This document shows positions 43,935 to 51,649 of a stretch of DNA of 63,792 bases, in pieces (the stretch's first letter is position 1; the number at the start of each line of letters is the position of its first letter). The notes under the pieces were generated by a model. That model ran no database searches and was not told where the DNA came from. It was given only the letters and a program-made list of their open reading frames with translations. The position numbers and the translations under genes are program-made. The DNA lies in contig NZ_BMSF01000027.1 of assembly GCF_014649015.1 (NCBI RefSeq), positions 1-63,792 of the forward strand, in the 5' to 3' direction. This DNA comes from Streptomyces narbonensis (GTDB lineage Bacteria > Actinomycetota > Actinomycetes > Streptomycetales > Streptomycetaceae).

Positions 43935-44471
43935 ATGCCGCGCATGACCACCGAACGCATCGAAACCGTCCCCCGCGTCGACCCGGACACCACCACGGGC
44001 GAGCGCGAGGCGCTGGAGCAGTGGCTCGACTTCCATCGCGTGACCCTCGCGAGGAAGTGCGAGGGGCTCGACGAGGCCCAGCTGCGCACGCTCTCCGCCC
44101 CGCCGTCCGACCTCAACCTGCTGGGTCTCGTCCGGCACATGGCCGAGGTCGAGCGCGGCTGGTTCCGCCGTGTGCTGACCGGCGAGGACCAGGGCTGGAT
44201 CTACGCCAACGAGGAGGACTGGGACCGCGACATCCACGTCACGGACGAGGACACCTACGAGGAGGCCTACGCCACCTGGCAGGCCGAGATCGACCACGCG
44301 CGCACCGTGGCCGCCCGACACGGCCTCGACGACCTCGGGGTGGGCAGGCACCGCACCGGGAAGACCTTCAACCTCCGCTGGATCTACCTGCACATGATCG
44401 AGGAGTACGCCCGCCACAACGGCCATGCGGACCTCATCCGTGAGCGGATCGACGGCGCCACCGGCGACTGA
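43935..44471 (+). CDS. DinB-family protein (DUF664)
   Basis: 178 residues of the DinB/DUF664 four-helix bundle: an early His in WLDFHRVTLARKCEG, then LGLVRHMAEVERGWFRR and a late HMIEEYARHNGHADLIRE give the three metal-binding histidines of the fold. Members include mycothiol-dependent enzymes and stress proteins. ATG 43935 is used; ATG 43944 is equally possible since the GAGGGA site lies between good spacings for both. Confidence 0.87.
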   Translation: MPRMTTERIETVPRVDPDTTTGEREALEQWLDFHRVTLARKCEGLDEAQLRTLSAPPSDLNLLGLVRHMAEVERGWFRRVLTGEDQGWIYANEEDWDRDIHVTDEDTYEEAYATWQAEIDHARTVAARHGLDDLGVGRHRTGKTFNLRWIYLHMIEEYARHNGHADLIRERIDGATGD

Positions 44472-44573
44472 GGACCGTCCCGCGGGTCAAGGGGCCCGCG
44501 GCACCTCACCCGTGCGGGGCATTCCCGGCCGGTAGGGGCGCGAAGATCACCGCCGGACCAGCAGAGTGGCGCG

Positions 44574-45098
44574 GTGCATGGAACCCGAACCACAGCGAAG
44601 ATCCTGGTCGGGGCGGCGGTCGCCGCCCTGGCGGGCTGCGCCTCGGTGGACGCGCCGCCACCGGCGCCCTCCCCCGCGCCCGCCGCGGAGAGCTCCGTCC
44701 TCCCCGCCCGGGAAGTGGCGCCGCAGATCGTCGAGGGACCGGCCCGCGAGGCACTCGAAGCGGCGCTCCCCGCTCCCCCGCCCCCCGCCGCGCCCCCGCC
44801 GTCCGCCGCCCCCCGCGCGACACCCGCACCCGCCCCCGCACCCGAGCAGCACCGGCGGACGACGGCCGCGCCACAACCGCCGGCGCCGCGCACCGCTCCC
44901 ACGCCCTGGCACCGCGAGGTCCCGGACCCGATGCCCCGGCCCGCCGTACCGGACCTGAAGGAGCTCAGAGAGCTCAAGGACCTGCCGAAGGAACCCCCGC
45001 GCTCCCGGGCGGAGGTCTGCGACCTGGGCGAGCGGTACGGAGGCTGGGAGCCCCGCAGCGACCAGGCCAGGATCTGCCACGGCACGTACGGCCGGTGA
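44574..45098 (+). CDS. Small secreted lipoprotein of unknown function
   Basis: 174 residues starting at GTG 44574. A signal peptide ends in the lipobox LAGC (Cys22), so the protein should be lipid-anchored outside the cell. A long Pro/Ala-rich spacer (about 25-115) holds the short C-terminal domain away from the membrane; this ends with CDLGERYGGWEP and ICHGTYGR, two cysteines that could bridge. I do not recognise the domain. It stands alone between the DinB gene and a convergent small gene. Confidence 0.8.
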   Translation: MHGTRTTAKILVGAAVAALAGCASVDAPPPAPSPAPAAESSVLPAREVAPQIVEGPAREALEAALPAPPPPAAPPPSAAPRATPAPAPAPEQHRRTTAAPQPPAPRTAPTPWHREVPDPMPRPAVPDLKELRELKDLPKEPPRSRAEVCDLGERYGGWEPRSDQARICHGTYGR

Positions 45099-45134
45099 GC
45101 CGCCGCCCCGCCCGCCTCGGACTCCTCGGCCTCG

Positions 45135-45608
45135 TCACATGGCCCTGAGCCGCAGCTCCAGGCGCTCGATCGCGGCCCGGACCCCGTTTCCGTAGCCGTC
45201 GTCATCGAGCGTGTCGGACGCCGCGCGAGCCCGGTCCAGGTGGACCCGCGCGGCGTCCGGCTGCTGGAGCTTGACGTAGTCGGCGGCGAGGTTGAGGTGG
45301 AGCGACGGGTACAGCGCGCGCAGCGCCACGGCCGAGCCGTGCGCGGCGAGCCGCTCCTCCGCGAGCCCCTCGGCCGCACTGAGCGCCCGGAGGTCCCAGG
45401 CCAGTTCGGTGTCGGGATCGTCCTGGGCGTCCGCCATGTAGTGGGCGAGGGTGCAGCGGTGCAGCGGGTCCCCGTCGGGGCCGATCTGCTGCCACAGCAC
45501 CCCGAAGCGGTTGCGGGCCTCCTCGCGGTCGCCGCCGTGGAGCAGCATCATGGCCTGCCCGATCCTGGTCATGACCCCGTCGTCCGCCGCCTGCTGCTGT
45601 TCCGTCAC
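45135..45608 (-). CDS. TPR-like helical protein of unknown function
   Basis: 157 residues of regular amphipathic helices; LNLAADYVKLQQPDAARVHLDRARA resembles a tetratricopeptide unit split over two helices. GGAGG five bases before GTG 45608 supports the start. No enzyme motif is seen. It lies downstream of ung on the same strand, 71 bases apart. Confidence 0.75.
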   Translation of the reverse strand: MTEQQQAADDGVMTRIGQAMMLLHGGDREEARNRFGVLWQQIGPDGDPLHRCTLAHYMADAQDDPDTELAWDLRALSAAEGLAEERLAAHGSAVALRALYPSLHLNLAADYVKLQQPDAARVHLDRARAASDTLDDDGYGNGVRAAIERLELRLRAM

Positions 45609-45679
45609 GCCGACCTCCGCCCGTTTCGCCCCATGGGAGAGCCGACGCTAGCCGCACCCGGCCCCGATCCGGCCGAGGC

Positions 45680-46363
45680 TCAGCCGAGGTCGGGAACGCG
45701 CCAGTCGATCGGCTCGTGTCCCTGGGCCGCGACGGCCGCGTCGATCTGGGTGAAGGGCTGCGATCCGAAGAACTTCTTCGCGGAGAGCGGCGAGGGGTGG
45801 GCGCCCTTGACCACCACGTGCCGCTCCTCGTCGATGAGCGGCAGCTTCTTCTGGGCGTAGTTGCCCCAGAGGACGAAGACGGCGGGGTCGGGTCGCGAGG
45901 CGACGGCGGTGATCACGGCGTCGGTGAACTTCTCCCAGCCCTTGCCCTTGTGCGAGTTCGCCTCGCCGGAGCGGACCGTCAGCACGGCGTTGAGCAGCAG
46001 GACGCCCTGCTCGGCCCACGGCATCAGATAGCCGTTGTCCGGGATCGGGTGGCCGAGCTCGGCCTGCATCTCCTTGTAGATGTTCCGCAGGGAGGGCGGG
46101 GTCTTCACGCCGGGGCGGACGGAGAAGCAGAGACCGTGTCCCTGGCCCTCGCCGTGGTAGGGGTCCTGGCCCAGGATCAGGACCTTCACCTTGTCGTACG
46201 GGGTGGCGTCGAGGGCGGCGAAGACCTCGTCCTTCGGCGGGAAGACCGGTCCCTTCGCGCGCTCCTCCTCGACGAACTCGGTGAGCTGGGCGAAGTACGG
46301 CTTCTGCAGCTCCTCGCCGAGGACTCCCCGCCAGGACTCGGGCAGCATGCTGGTGTCGGTCAC
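45680..46363 (-). CDS. ung: Uracil-DNA glycosylase (family 1)
   Basis: A 227-residue family 1 UDG with the catalytic Asp in GQDPYHGEGQGHGLCFSV, the uracil-pocket block LLLNAVLTVRSG and the DNA-binding HPSPLSAKKFFGSQPF. It removes uracil from DNA. The GTG at 46363 is chosen because GGAGG lies nine bases upstream and the protein then has the usual length; longer in-frame extensions run into the terminator of the previous gene. Confidence 0.95.
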   Translation of the reverse strand: MTDTSMLPESWRGVLGEELQKPYFAQLTEFVEEERAKGPVFPPKDEVFAALDATPYDKVKVLILGQDPYHGEGQGHGLCFSVRPGVKTPPSLRNIYKEMQAELGHPIPDNGYLMPWAEQGVLLLNAVLTVRSGEANSHKGKGWEKFTDAVITAVASRPDPAVFVLWGNYAQKKLPLIDEERHVVVKGAHPSPLSAKKFFGSQPFTQIDAAVAAQGHEPIDWRVPDLG

Positions 46364-46409
46364 GGTCAACAACCTCCGGTGGACGTTCCTGTCTACGCCC
46401 GAAAACCTA

Positions 46410-46436
46410 CCGGGGGCCACTGACAGTGGCCCCCGG
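46410..46436 (-). terminator. Terminator after the oligopeptide-binding lipoprotein gene
   Basis: CCGGGGGCCACTG (46410-46422) and CAGTGGCCCCCGG (46424-46436) pair perfectly about a single base, 30 bases downstream of the lipoprotein stop on the minus strand. Confidence 0.88.
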
Positions 46437-46466
46437 CAGGTATGTCGACCTCTGGCTCCCGGACTT

Positions 46467-48044
46467 CTACCAGCTGGCGCGGCGGTGCAGCTCCCACAGC
46501 TGCATGACCGTCTGCGGGTCGAGGGCGCGCTCGCCGCCGCCGATGTCCTCGCCTGCCGCGATGTACAGCTTGCCCTGCCACAGGGGCAGCAGCCGGACGT
46601 CCTGGACCATGATCTCCTGGGCCTCGACGAACTCGTCCGTCACGGTCCCGCGGTCGCTCTCGCGGCGGGACTTCGGGAGGAGCTCGCCGGTGATCTTGGG
46701 GCTCACGTACGGCGTACCGAGGACGTTCTCCTCGCCGATGAAGGGCGCCACGAAGTTGTCCGGGTCCGGGAAGTCGGGGAACCAGCCACGCCCGAAGACC
46801 GGGTACTCGCCCTTCTGGTAGCCCGCCTGGAACTCCTTCCAGGGCTTGCCGTTCAGGGTGACGGTGAAGAGGCCGGACGAGTCCAGCTGGCGCTTGAGCT
46901 CCGCGAACTCGGCGCCCGTCGAGGAGCCGTACCGGTCCGTCGTGTACCAGAAGGTCAGCTCGACCGGCTCGGTGATGCCCGCGTCGCGGAGGATCTTCTT
47001 GGCTTTCTTGTTGCTCGGCGTGCCGAAGCGGTCGAAGAACTTGGTGGTGTGAGCGCCGATGCCCTTGGGCACCATGGAGTACAGGGGCTCGGCGGTGCCC
47101 TGGTAGACCTTGTTGACCAGTTCGTCGCGGTCGACGATCTGGGCGATGGCCTTGCGGACGGCGAGCTTGGCGACGGTCGGGTCCTGGGTGTTGAAGACCA
47201 GGTAGCGGATGTCGGCGCCGGTCGACTCGACGAGCTGGAGGCCCTTGTTCTCGGGCTTGTCGTCCTGGAGGCCGACGACCTCCTCGGCGGTGAGACCGCG
47301 GTAGGTGGCGTCGATCTCGTCCTTGCGGAGCGCGGCGACCATGTCGTCGGACCGGTCGTAGTACTTGATGGTCACGCCGCCGTTCTTGCGGGCGGCGAAG
47401 CCCTTGTAGCTCTGGTTCTTGGTCAGCTCGGCCGTCTTGCGCTCCTCGTACGCGTCGAGGACGTACGGGCCGGAGCCGACGAGCTTGCCGTCCGTGCGCA
47501 GCTTGTCCGCCGGGTACTCGGCGGGGTCCACGAGCGACATCGCGGGGGTCGCGAGGACGAAGGGGAAGGTGGCGTCCGGCTTGTTCAGGCGGAAGACGAT
47601 CGTGCGGTCGCCGACGGTCTCGATCTTGTCGAGCGAGCCGAGCATTCCGTTGGGGCCGCCCTTGTGGTTGATCGTGCGGATGCGCTCGATCGAGTACCGC
47701 ACGGCCTCGGCGTCCAGATTGTGACCGTTCGAGAACTTCAGTCCGTCCAGGAGTTTGCACTCGAAGACCCGGCTCGACGTGTCGGTGAACTTGCAGTCGG
47801 CGGCGTCCGACTGCGGCGTCGTACTGCCGGTCGGGAAGCTCACCAGGGTCTGGAACACATTCCGGAAGAGCTCCCAGGAATTGTCCCAGGCCGCAGCCGG
47901 ATCAAGCGTGGTGGGAGAACTCGTCGTACCGATGACGATTCTCTGATCCCCGGCGGATTCGCTGTCCGAAAACACACCGCATCCGGACACCAGGGATATG
48001 GACGCAAGGGCTGCAGCGGCCTGCAGACTGGTCCGGTTGAACAC
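46467..48044 (-). CDS. Orphan ABC-transporter oligopeptide-binding lipoprotein (SBP family 5)
   Basis: 525 residues. The signal peptide ends in the lipobox VSGC (Cys22). The rest is a family 5 solute-binding protein: the N-terminal VIGTTSSPTTLDPA, the SNGHNLDAEAVRYSIERI block and KLAVRKAIAQIVDRDELV follow the dipeptide/oligopeptide-binding pattern. No permease or ATPase gene is near, so it must use a remote transporter or act as a sensor. GTG 48044 is chosen over GTG 48050 because GAGGAG is seven bases upstream of it. A strong promoter with an overlapping dyad precedes it. Confidence 0.92.
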   Translation of the reverse strand: MFNRTSLQAAAALASISLVSGCGVFSDSESAGDQRIVIGTTSSPTTLDPAAAWDNSWELFRNVFQTLVSFPTGSTTPQSDAADCKFTDTSSRVFECKLLDGLKFSNGHNLDAEAVRYSIERIRTINHKGGPNGMLGSLDKIETVGDRTIVFRLNKPDATFPFVLATPAMSLVDPAEYPADKLRTDGKLVGSGPYVLDAYEERKTAELTKNQSYKGFAARKNGGVTIKYYDRSDDMVAALRKDEIDATYRGLTAEEVVGLQDDKPENKGLQLVESTGADIRYLVFNTQDPTVAKLAVRKAIAQIVDRDELVNKVYQGTAEPLYSMVPKGIGAHTTKFFDRFGTPSNKKAKKILRDAGITEPVELTFWYTTDRYGSSTGAEFAELKRQLDSSGLFTVTLNGKPWKEFQAGYQKGEYPVFGRGWFPDFPDPDNFVAPFIGEENVLGTPYVSPKITGELLPKSRRESDRGTVTDEFVEAQEIMVQDVRLLPLWQGKLYIAAGEDIGGGERALDPQTVMQLWELHRRASW

Positions 48045-48077
48045 GTGCACGCTCCTCGTTCAGCCACGGGTCGGCCG

Positions 48078-48123
48078 ACGATACCGCAGCACCCCGTCAG
48101 GTCAATGTTCGAGTCTGACGGGG
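48078..48123 (-). promoter_or_regulatory. Promoter and operator-like dyad for the oligopeptide-binding protein
   Basis: On the minus strand TTGACC (48105-48100) and TATCGT (48083-48078) are separated by 16 bases, close to the housekeeping consensus. A perfect dyad, CCCCGTCAG (48092-48100) and CTGACGGGG (48115-48123), overlaps the -35 element, suggesting repression at this site. Confidence 0.7.
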
Positions 48124-48156
48124 CACTTGCGTCATTCGACGTTTAACCGGGTCCAA

Positions 48157-48186
48157 TCCGGACACGAAATCCGGAAAGTGTCCGGA
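48157..48186 (-). terminator. Terminator after the SDR gene
   Basis: TCCGGACAC (48157-48165) and GTGTCCGGA (48178-48186) form a perfect 9-bp stem with a 12-base loop, seven bases beyond the SDR stop on the minus strand. Confidence 0.8.
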
Positions 48187-48192
48187 TATCGG

Positions 48193-48960
48193 TCAGCCGA
48201 CTCCGGCGTTCAGGAAAATCCCACCGTCCACGACGAGCGTCTGGCCGGTGATCCACTCCGACTGCGGCGAGGTCAGGAAGGCGGCGGCGCCTCCGATGTC
48301 CGCGGGGACGCCGAGCCGGCCGAGCGGGTAGGAGGCGGCCGCCTCCGCCTCACGGCCCTCGTACAGCGCCTGCGCGAACTTCGTCTTCACGACGGCGGGG
48401 GCGATGGCGTTGACCCGCACCAGAGGCGCGAATTCATGGGCGAGCTGGAGGGTCAGATTCACCATCGCGGCTTTGCTCATGCCGTACGCACCGATGAAGG
48501 GAGAGGCGGACACGCCGGCGATCGAGGCGATGTTCACGATCGCACCGCCGTGATCCTTCTGCCAGGCGTGCCAGCTCCGCTGGGCGAAACCGAGCGCGGA
48601 GATCACATTGGTCTCGAAGACCTTGCGGGCCACCCCGAGATCCAGATCGGCGATGGGGCCGAAGACCGGGTTCGTGCCGGCGTTGTTGACCAGGAAGTCC
48701 AGTCGGCCGAACCCGTCCATGGCCGCCTCCACGGCCGCGGCCTGGTGGTCCAGGTCGTGGGCCTTGCCGGGGACACCGATGACCCGGTCCGCGCCGAGCC
48801 GGTCCACGGCCTCCTTGAGGGCCTCCTCGCCACGCCCTGTGATGACGACCCGGTCGCCGCGGGCGACGAGCGCCTCGGCGATGCCGTAGCCGATGCCCCG
48901 GCTCGCGCCGGTGACCAGGGCGACCTTGCCGGAGAGCTCCGGCTGTTCGTTCGCGGTCAT
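48193..48960 (-). CDS. Short-chain dehydrogenase/reductase
   Basis: A 255-residue classical SDR: TGASRGIG cofactor motif, NNAG, and the Ser-Tyr-Lys triad in NIASIAGVSASPFIGAYGMSK. It lies 29 bases after fabG and is probably cotranscribed. As the second SDR in an operon it may act on a related 3-hydroxyacyl substrate; this is inferred only from the neighbour. Confidence 0.9.
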   Translation of the reverse strand: MTANEQPELSGKVALVTGASRGIGYGIAEALVARGDRVVITGRGEEALKEAVDRLGADRVIGVPGKAHDLDHQAAAVEAAMDGFGRLDFLVNNAGTNPVFGPIADLDLGVARKVFETNVISALGFAQRSWHAWQKDHGGAIVNIASIAGVSASPFIGAYGMSKAAMVNLTLQLAHEFAPLVRVNAIAPAVVKTKFAQALYEGREAEAAASYPLGRLGVPADIGGAAAFLTSPQSEWITGQTLVVDGGIFLNAGVG

Positions 48961-48989
48961 GACCGCTTCCTCTCGCTGGGTCCGACTGA

Positions 48990-49751
48990 TCAGTTGAGCG
49001 GGCCGCCGGCCACGTACATGACCTGGCCGGAGACGAAGCCGGCGTCGTCGCCCGCGAAGAAGGCGATCGCGTTCGCGACGTCCTCGGGGCGGCCGACCCG
49101 CTGGACCGGGATCATGGAGGCGGCGGCGGCCTGGAAGTCCTCGAAGCCCATGCCGACGCGCTCGGCGGTCTGCGCGGTCATCTCGGTGACGATGAAGCCG
49201 GGGGCGACGGCGTTGGCGGTGATGCCGAACTTGCCGAGCTCCTTGGCGAGCGTCTTGGTGAGGCCCTGCAGACCGGCCTTGACGGCCGAGTAGTTGGCCT
49301 GGCCGCGGTTGCCGAGCGCCGAGGAGGAGGAGAGCGAGACGATCCGGCCGAACCCCGCGTCCACCATGTGCTTCTGACAGGCCTTCGACATCAGGAAGGC
49401 ACCCTTGAGGTGCACGTTCATGACGAGGTCCCAGTCGGACTCCGACATCTTGAAGAGGAGGTTGTCGCGGAGCACGCCGGCGTTGTTGACGAGGATCGTC
49501 GGCGCGCCGAGCTCGGCGGCGATCCGCGCGACGGCGGCCTCCACCTGGGCGCCGTCGGAGACGTCGCAGCCGACCGCGAGGGCGGTGCCGCCCGCGGCGG
49601 TGATCTTCTCGACCGTGTCCTTGCAGGCCGCCTCGTCGAGGTCGAGTACGGCGACGGCGCGGCCCTCGGCCGCGAGGCGGAGCGCGGTGGCGGCGCCGAT
49701 GCCTCGTGCGGCACCCGTGACGACGGCTACGCGCTGCTCGGTGGTGGACAT
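48990..49751 (-). CDS. fabG: FabG-type 3-oxoacyl-(ACP) reductase
   Basis: A 253-residue SDR with TGAARGIG, NNAGVLRDNLLFKM and the triad in SLSSSSALGNRGQANYSAVKAG, features of FabG and its accessory homologues. The C-terminus VSGQVMYVAGGP is typical. It reduces a 3-ketoacyl thioester with NAD(P)H. GAGGAG seven bases before ATG 49751 sets the start. Because it is unlinked to other fab genes, it is probably an accessory FabG in fatty-acid or sterol-like catabolism rather than the housekeeping copy. Confidence 0.9.
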   Translation of the reverse strand: MSTTEQRVAVVTGAARGIGAATALRLAAEGRAVAVLDLDEAACKDTVEKITAAGGTALAVGCDVSDGAQVEAAVARIAAELGAPTILVNNAGVLRDNLLFKMSESDWDLVMNVHLKGAFLMSKACQKHMVDAGFGRIVSLSSSSALGNRGQANYSAVKAGLQGLTKTLAKELGKFGITANAVAPGFIVTEMTAQTAERVGMGFEDFQAAAASMIPVQRVGRPEDVANAIAFFAGDDAGFVSGQVMYVAGGPLN

Positions 49752-49827
49752 GCTTGGTTCTCCTCGCCCTTGGATCATCCCTTGACCGCGGACGGACCGA
49801 GCGCGCCGCTCAGGCGTCCCGCACATG

Positions 49828-49844
49828 AGCGACCGCTTAGTATC
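49828..49844 (-). promoter_or_regulatory. Possible promoter/operator of the fabG operon
   Basis: The AGCGACCGCT palindrome (49828-49837) lies next to a minus-strand GATACT (49844-49839), a -10 candidate 88 bases before the fabG start. TetR-type sites of the AGCGnnCGCT form are common before actinobacterial fatty-acid genes, but no cognate regulator is nearby. Confidence 0.4.
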
Positions 49845-49953
49845 GTCCGCAGAACGAGACGCTAGAAGCGATGGCACCCGGTGTCAACGGCCCACCGGGT
49901 GCCCCAGGTCACGCCCCGTGGCGGAACGGCGACGGACACCTCCCGCCGTCGGC

Positions 49954-50337
49954 TCAGCGCACCAGCAGATCGAGGAGGCGCTCCACCTCGGCCTCCGGGT
50001 CGGCGGTGAGGCCCGTGTGCACGGGACCCGGCTGCACGACCGTGGAGCGCGGCGCGATCAGCCAGCGGAAGCGCCGGCCCGCGTCGTCTCGCGCGGCCTG
50101 CCCGGCGTCGTCGCCGCCCAGGCAGACCCCTTCCACGGCGCGCAGCGCGGCCCGGACGCCCGTGACGTCCGCCGCCGGGTCGAGGACCGCCAGCTTGGCC
50201 TCGTCCAGGTGGGTGCGGGCGGCGACGTAGGACCGGGCGCGGCAGTAGACGACCACGCCCGCGTTGAAGCACTCGCCGCGCTCGACCCGCGGCACCACGC
50301 GCAGCAGCGCGTACTCGAATACATCGCGCTGGGTCAC
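49954..50337 (-). CDS. DUF3037 protein, partner of the HipA-like kinase
   Basis: 127 residues matching DUF3037: FEYALLRVVPRVERGECFNAG at the N-terminus and FRWLIAPRSTVVQPGPVHTG near the C-terminus. The GTG start overlaps the upstream HipA-like stop by four bases (GTGA), so the two are translationally coupled. DUF3037 has no known activity; the constant coupling to a HipA-like kinase suggests a substrate, inhibitor or antitoxin-like partner. Confidence 0.85.
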   Translation of the reverse strand: MTQRDVFEYALLRVVPRVERGECFNAGVVVYCRARSYVAARTHLDEAKLAVLDPAADVTGVRAALRAVEGVCLGGDDAGQAARDDAGRRFRWLIAPRSTVVQPGPVHTGLTADPEAEVERLLDLLVR

Positions 50338-51179
50338 GTGGTGCTGTCCTTCTCGGTGGAGTGCGTCCGGGGCGCGAGGCGCTCGGCCAGCCAGCCGGGC
50401 GGCTGCTGGGGGCGGTTCTCGGTGCGGGGGCCGAGCGTGATCCGCTCGTGGATGGTGGCGGCGCGGGGCAGGAGGGCCTCGACATAGGCGGCGCGCACCT
50501 CGTCGGTGCCGGAGAAGCCGGGCTCTTCGACGAGCCACTCGTCGGGTACGTCGGCGGCGACCGCTTCGAGCAGCTCGCGGGTGACGAGCGGCGCCAGTTC
50601 GGCGGCCGCGGCGGCGACGTCCGGCGCGAAGGGCGCGAGCGCGTGGTCGGAGGCGTCGTAGGGCTTGGCCGCGGAGGCCTGCGCGCCCGGCCAGTTGTGG
50701 TGCCAGATCATGGTGGCGCCGTGGTCGATGAGCCACAGATCGCCGTGCCACACCAGCATGTTCGGGTTCCGCCAGGACCGGTCGACGTTGTTGATCACGG
50801 CGTCGAACCAGACGACCTTGCCGGCCTCCTTGGGGTCGACCTCGTACGCCAGCGGGTCGAAGCCCAGCGAGCCGGGGAGGAAGTCCATGCCCAGGTTGAG
50901 GCCGCCGCTCGCCTTGAGCAGCTCCTGGACCTCCTGGTCGGGCTCGGAGAGACCGATGACCGGGTCGAGCTGGATGGCGACGAGCTCGGGCACGCGCAGC
51001 CCGAGCCTGCGCGCGAGCTGTCCGCAGACGACCTCGGCGACGAGGGTCTTGCGACCCTGGCCCGCGCCCGTGAACTTCATGACGTAGGTGCCGAGGTCGT
51101 CGGCCTCGACGATCCCGGGGAGCGAGCCGCCCTCACGCAAGGGCGTGACATAGCGGGTCGCTACGACTTCTTCCAACAC
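50334..51179 (-). CDS. HipA-like kinase
   Basis: A 281-residue HipA-family (HipA_2-like) kinase: a Gly-rich loop region near GTYVMKFTGAGQG with an invariant-type Lys, the catalytic block FDAVINNVDRSWRNPNML and the metal-binding Asp in WLIDHGATM. It is shorter than HipA toxins of type II modules and is paired with DUF3037 rather than HipB. GTG 51179 is the first start in frame. It is the last intact gene before the recombinase remnant and the NRPS locus. Confidence 0.85.
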   Translation of the reverse strand: MLEEVVATRYVTPLREGGSLPGIVEADDLGTYVMKFTGAGQGRKTLVAEVVCGQLARRLGLRVPELVAIQLDPVIGLSEPDQEVQELLKASGGLNLGMDFLPGSLGFDPLAYEVDPKEAGKVVWFDAVINNVDRSWRNPNMLVWHGDLWLIDHGATMIWHHNWPGAQASAAKPYDASDHALAPFAPDVAAAAAELAPLVTRELLEAVAADVPDEWLVEEPGFSGTDEVRAAYVEALLPRAATIHERITLGPRTENRPQQPPGWLAERLAPRTHSTEKDSTT

Positions 51180-51206
51180 TTTCCCAGGCCACCCATCTTT
51201 TCCATC

Positions 51207-51413
51207 TTATGATCCACGGACGACTTCTCCGGGGCGTAGAGGCAGGAATCGCCGGTCAACGGCGCTGGGGAGAACCTGGGGAGTTCGGCCGGCGAGCCGG
51301 GATCCCCGCTCCCCGAGTAGACCGCCGATGGTGCCGCGCCCCTCGCTGCCGGCCTCCGACATGAAGTGAGCATAGTAACCGAGGGTGATCGCCAGGGAGG
51401 AGGTCCGAGCCAC
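51207..51413 (-). pseudogene. Tyrosine recombinase (integrase), 3' remnant
   Basis: Residues SSLAITLGYYAHFMSEAG followed by GLLGE resemble the C-terminal end of actinomycete tyrosine recombinases, with YYAHF covering the catalytic-type Tyr. Upstream (51414-51540) the frame does not continue into the expected LGH or RHT boxes, so about 90% of the gene is missing. It has no start that would give a working protein. This points to a former integrative element at the left edge of the NRPS locus. The match is by recognition only. Confidence 0.6.
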
Positions 51414-51543
51414 CGCGCCTGGGCCAGGGGGTGTCGAGGGTGCGGGCGGCGAGCGCAGGGCGCGGCCTGGACAGCCGTTTCGCGCCCTGCTCGAAGCCCG
51501 GCCGCAGCAGGAGCAGGTGAACTCGTCCTACCGGGAACAGAAC

Positions 51544-51649
51544 CTAGGGGGTGTCGTCACATTCCCGTCGTCGCCCGAAGGGCGGCCCCGCGGCGTCTGG
51601 TGCGTGCCAGACGCCGCGGGGCAGACGGGAATGTGACGACAGGTCCTAG
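51544..51649. mobile_element. Miniature inverted-repeat element flanked by CTAG
   Basis: Inverted repeats TGTCGTCACATTCCCGTC (51552-51569) and GACGGGAATGTGACGACA (51624-51641) are perfect. CTAG flanks both sides (51544-51547 and 51646-51649), consistent with a four-base target duplication of the YTAR type used by the IS5 group. Inside is a second 16-bp perfect stem (51585-51600/51607-51622). There is no room for a transposase (98 bp). The right CTAG contains the NRPS stop codon, so the element sits just beyond that gene and its stems can act as a terminator. The rest of the gap (51180-51540) holds only the integrase remnant. Confidence 0.75.

Noticed and set aside
51180..51543. tRNA gene or att site for the lost integrative element
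   Set aside because: No cloverleaf-like sequence or direct repeat matching a tRNA 3' end was found in the gap.
51385..51636. 83-codon plus-strand open frame before the NRPS
   Set aside because: It runs through the miniature element and antisense to the recombinase remnant, and has no recognisable protein pattern.
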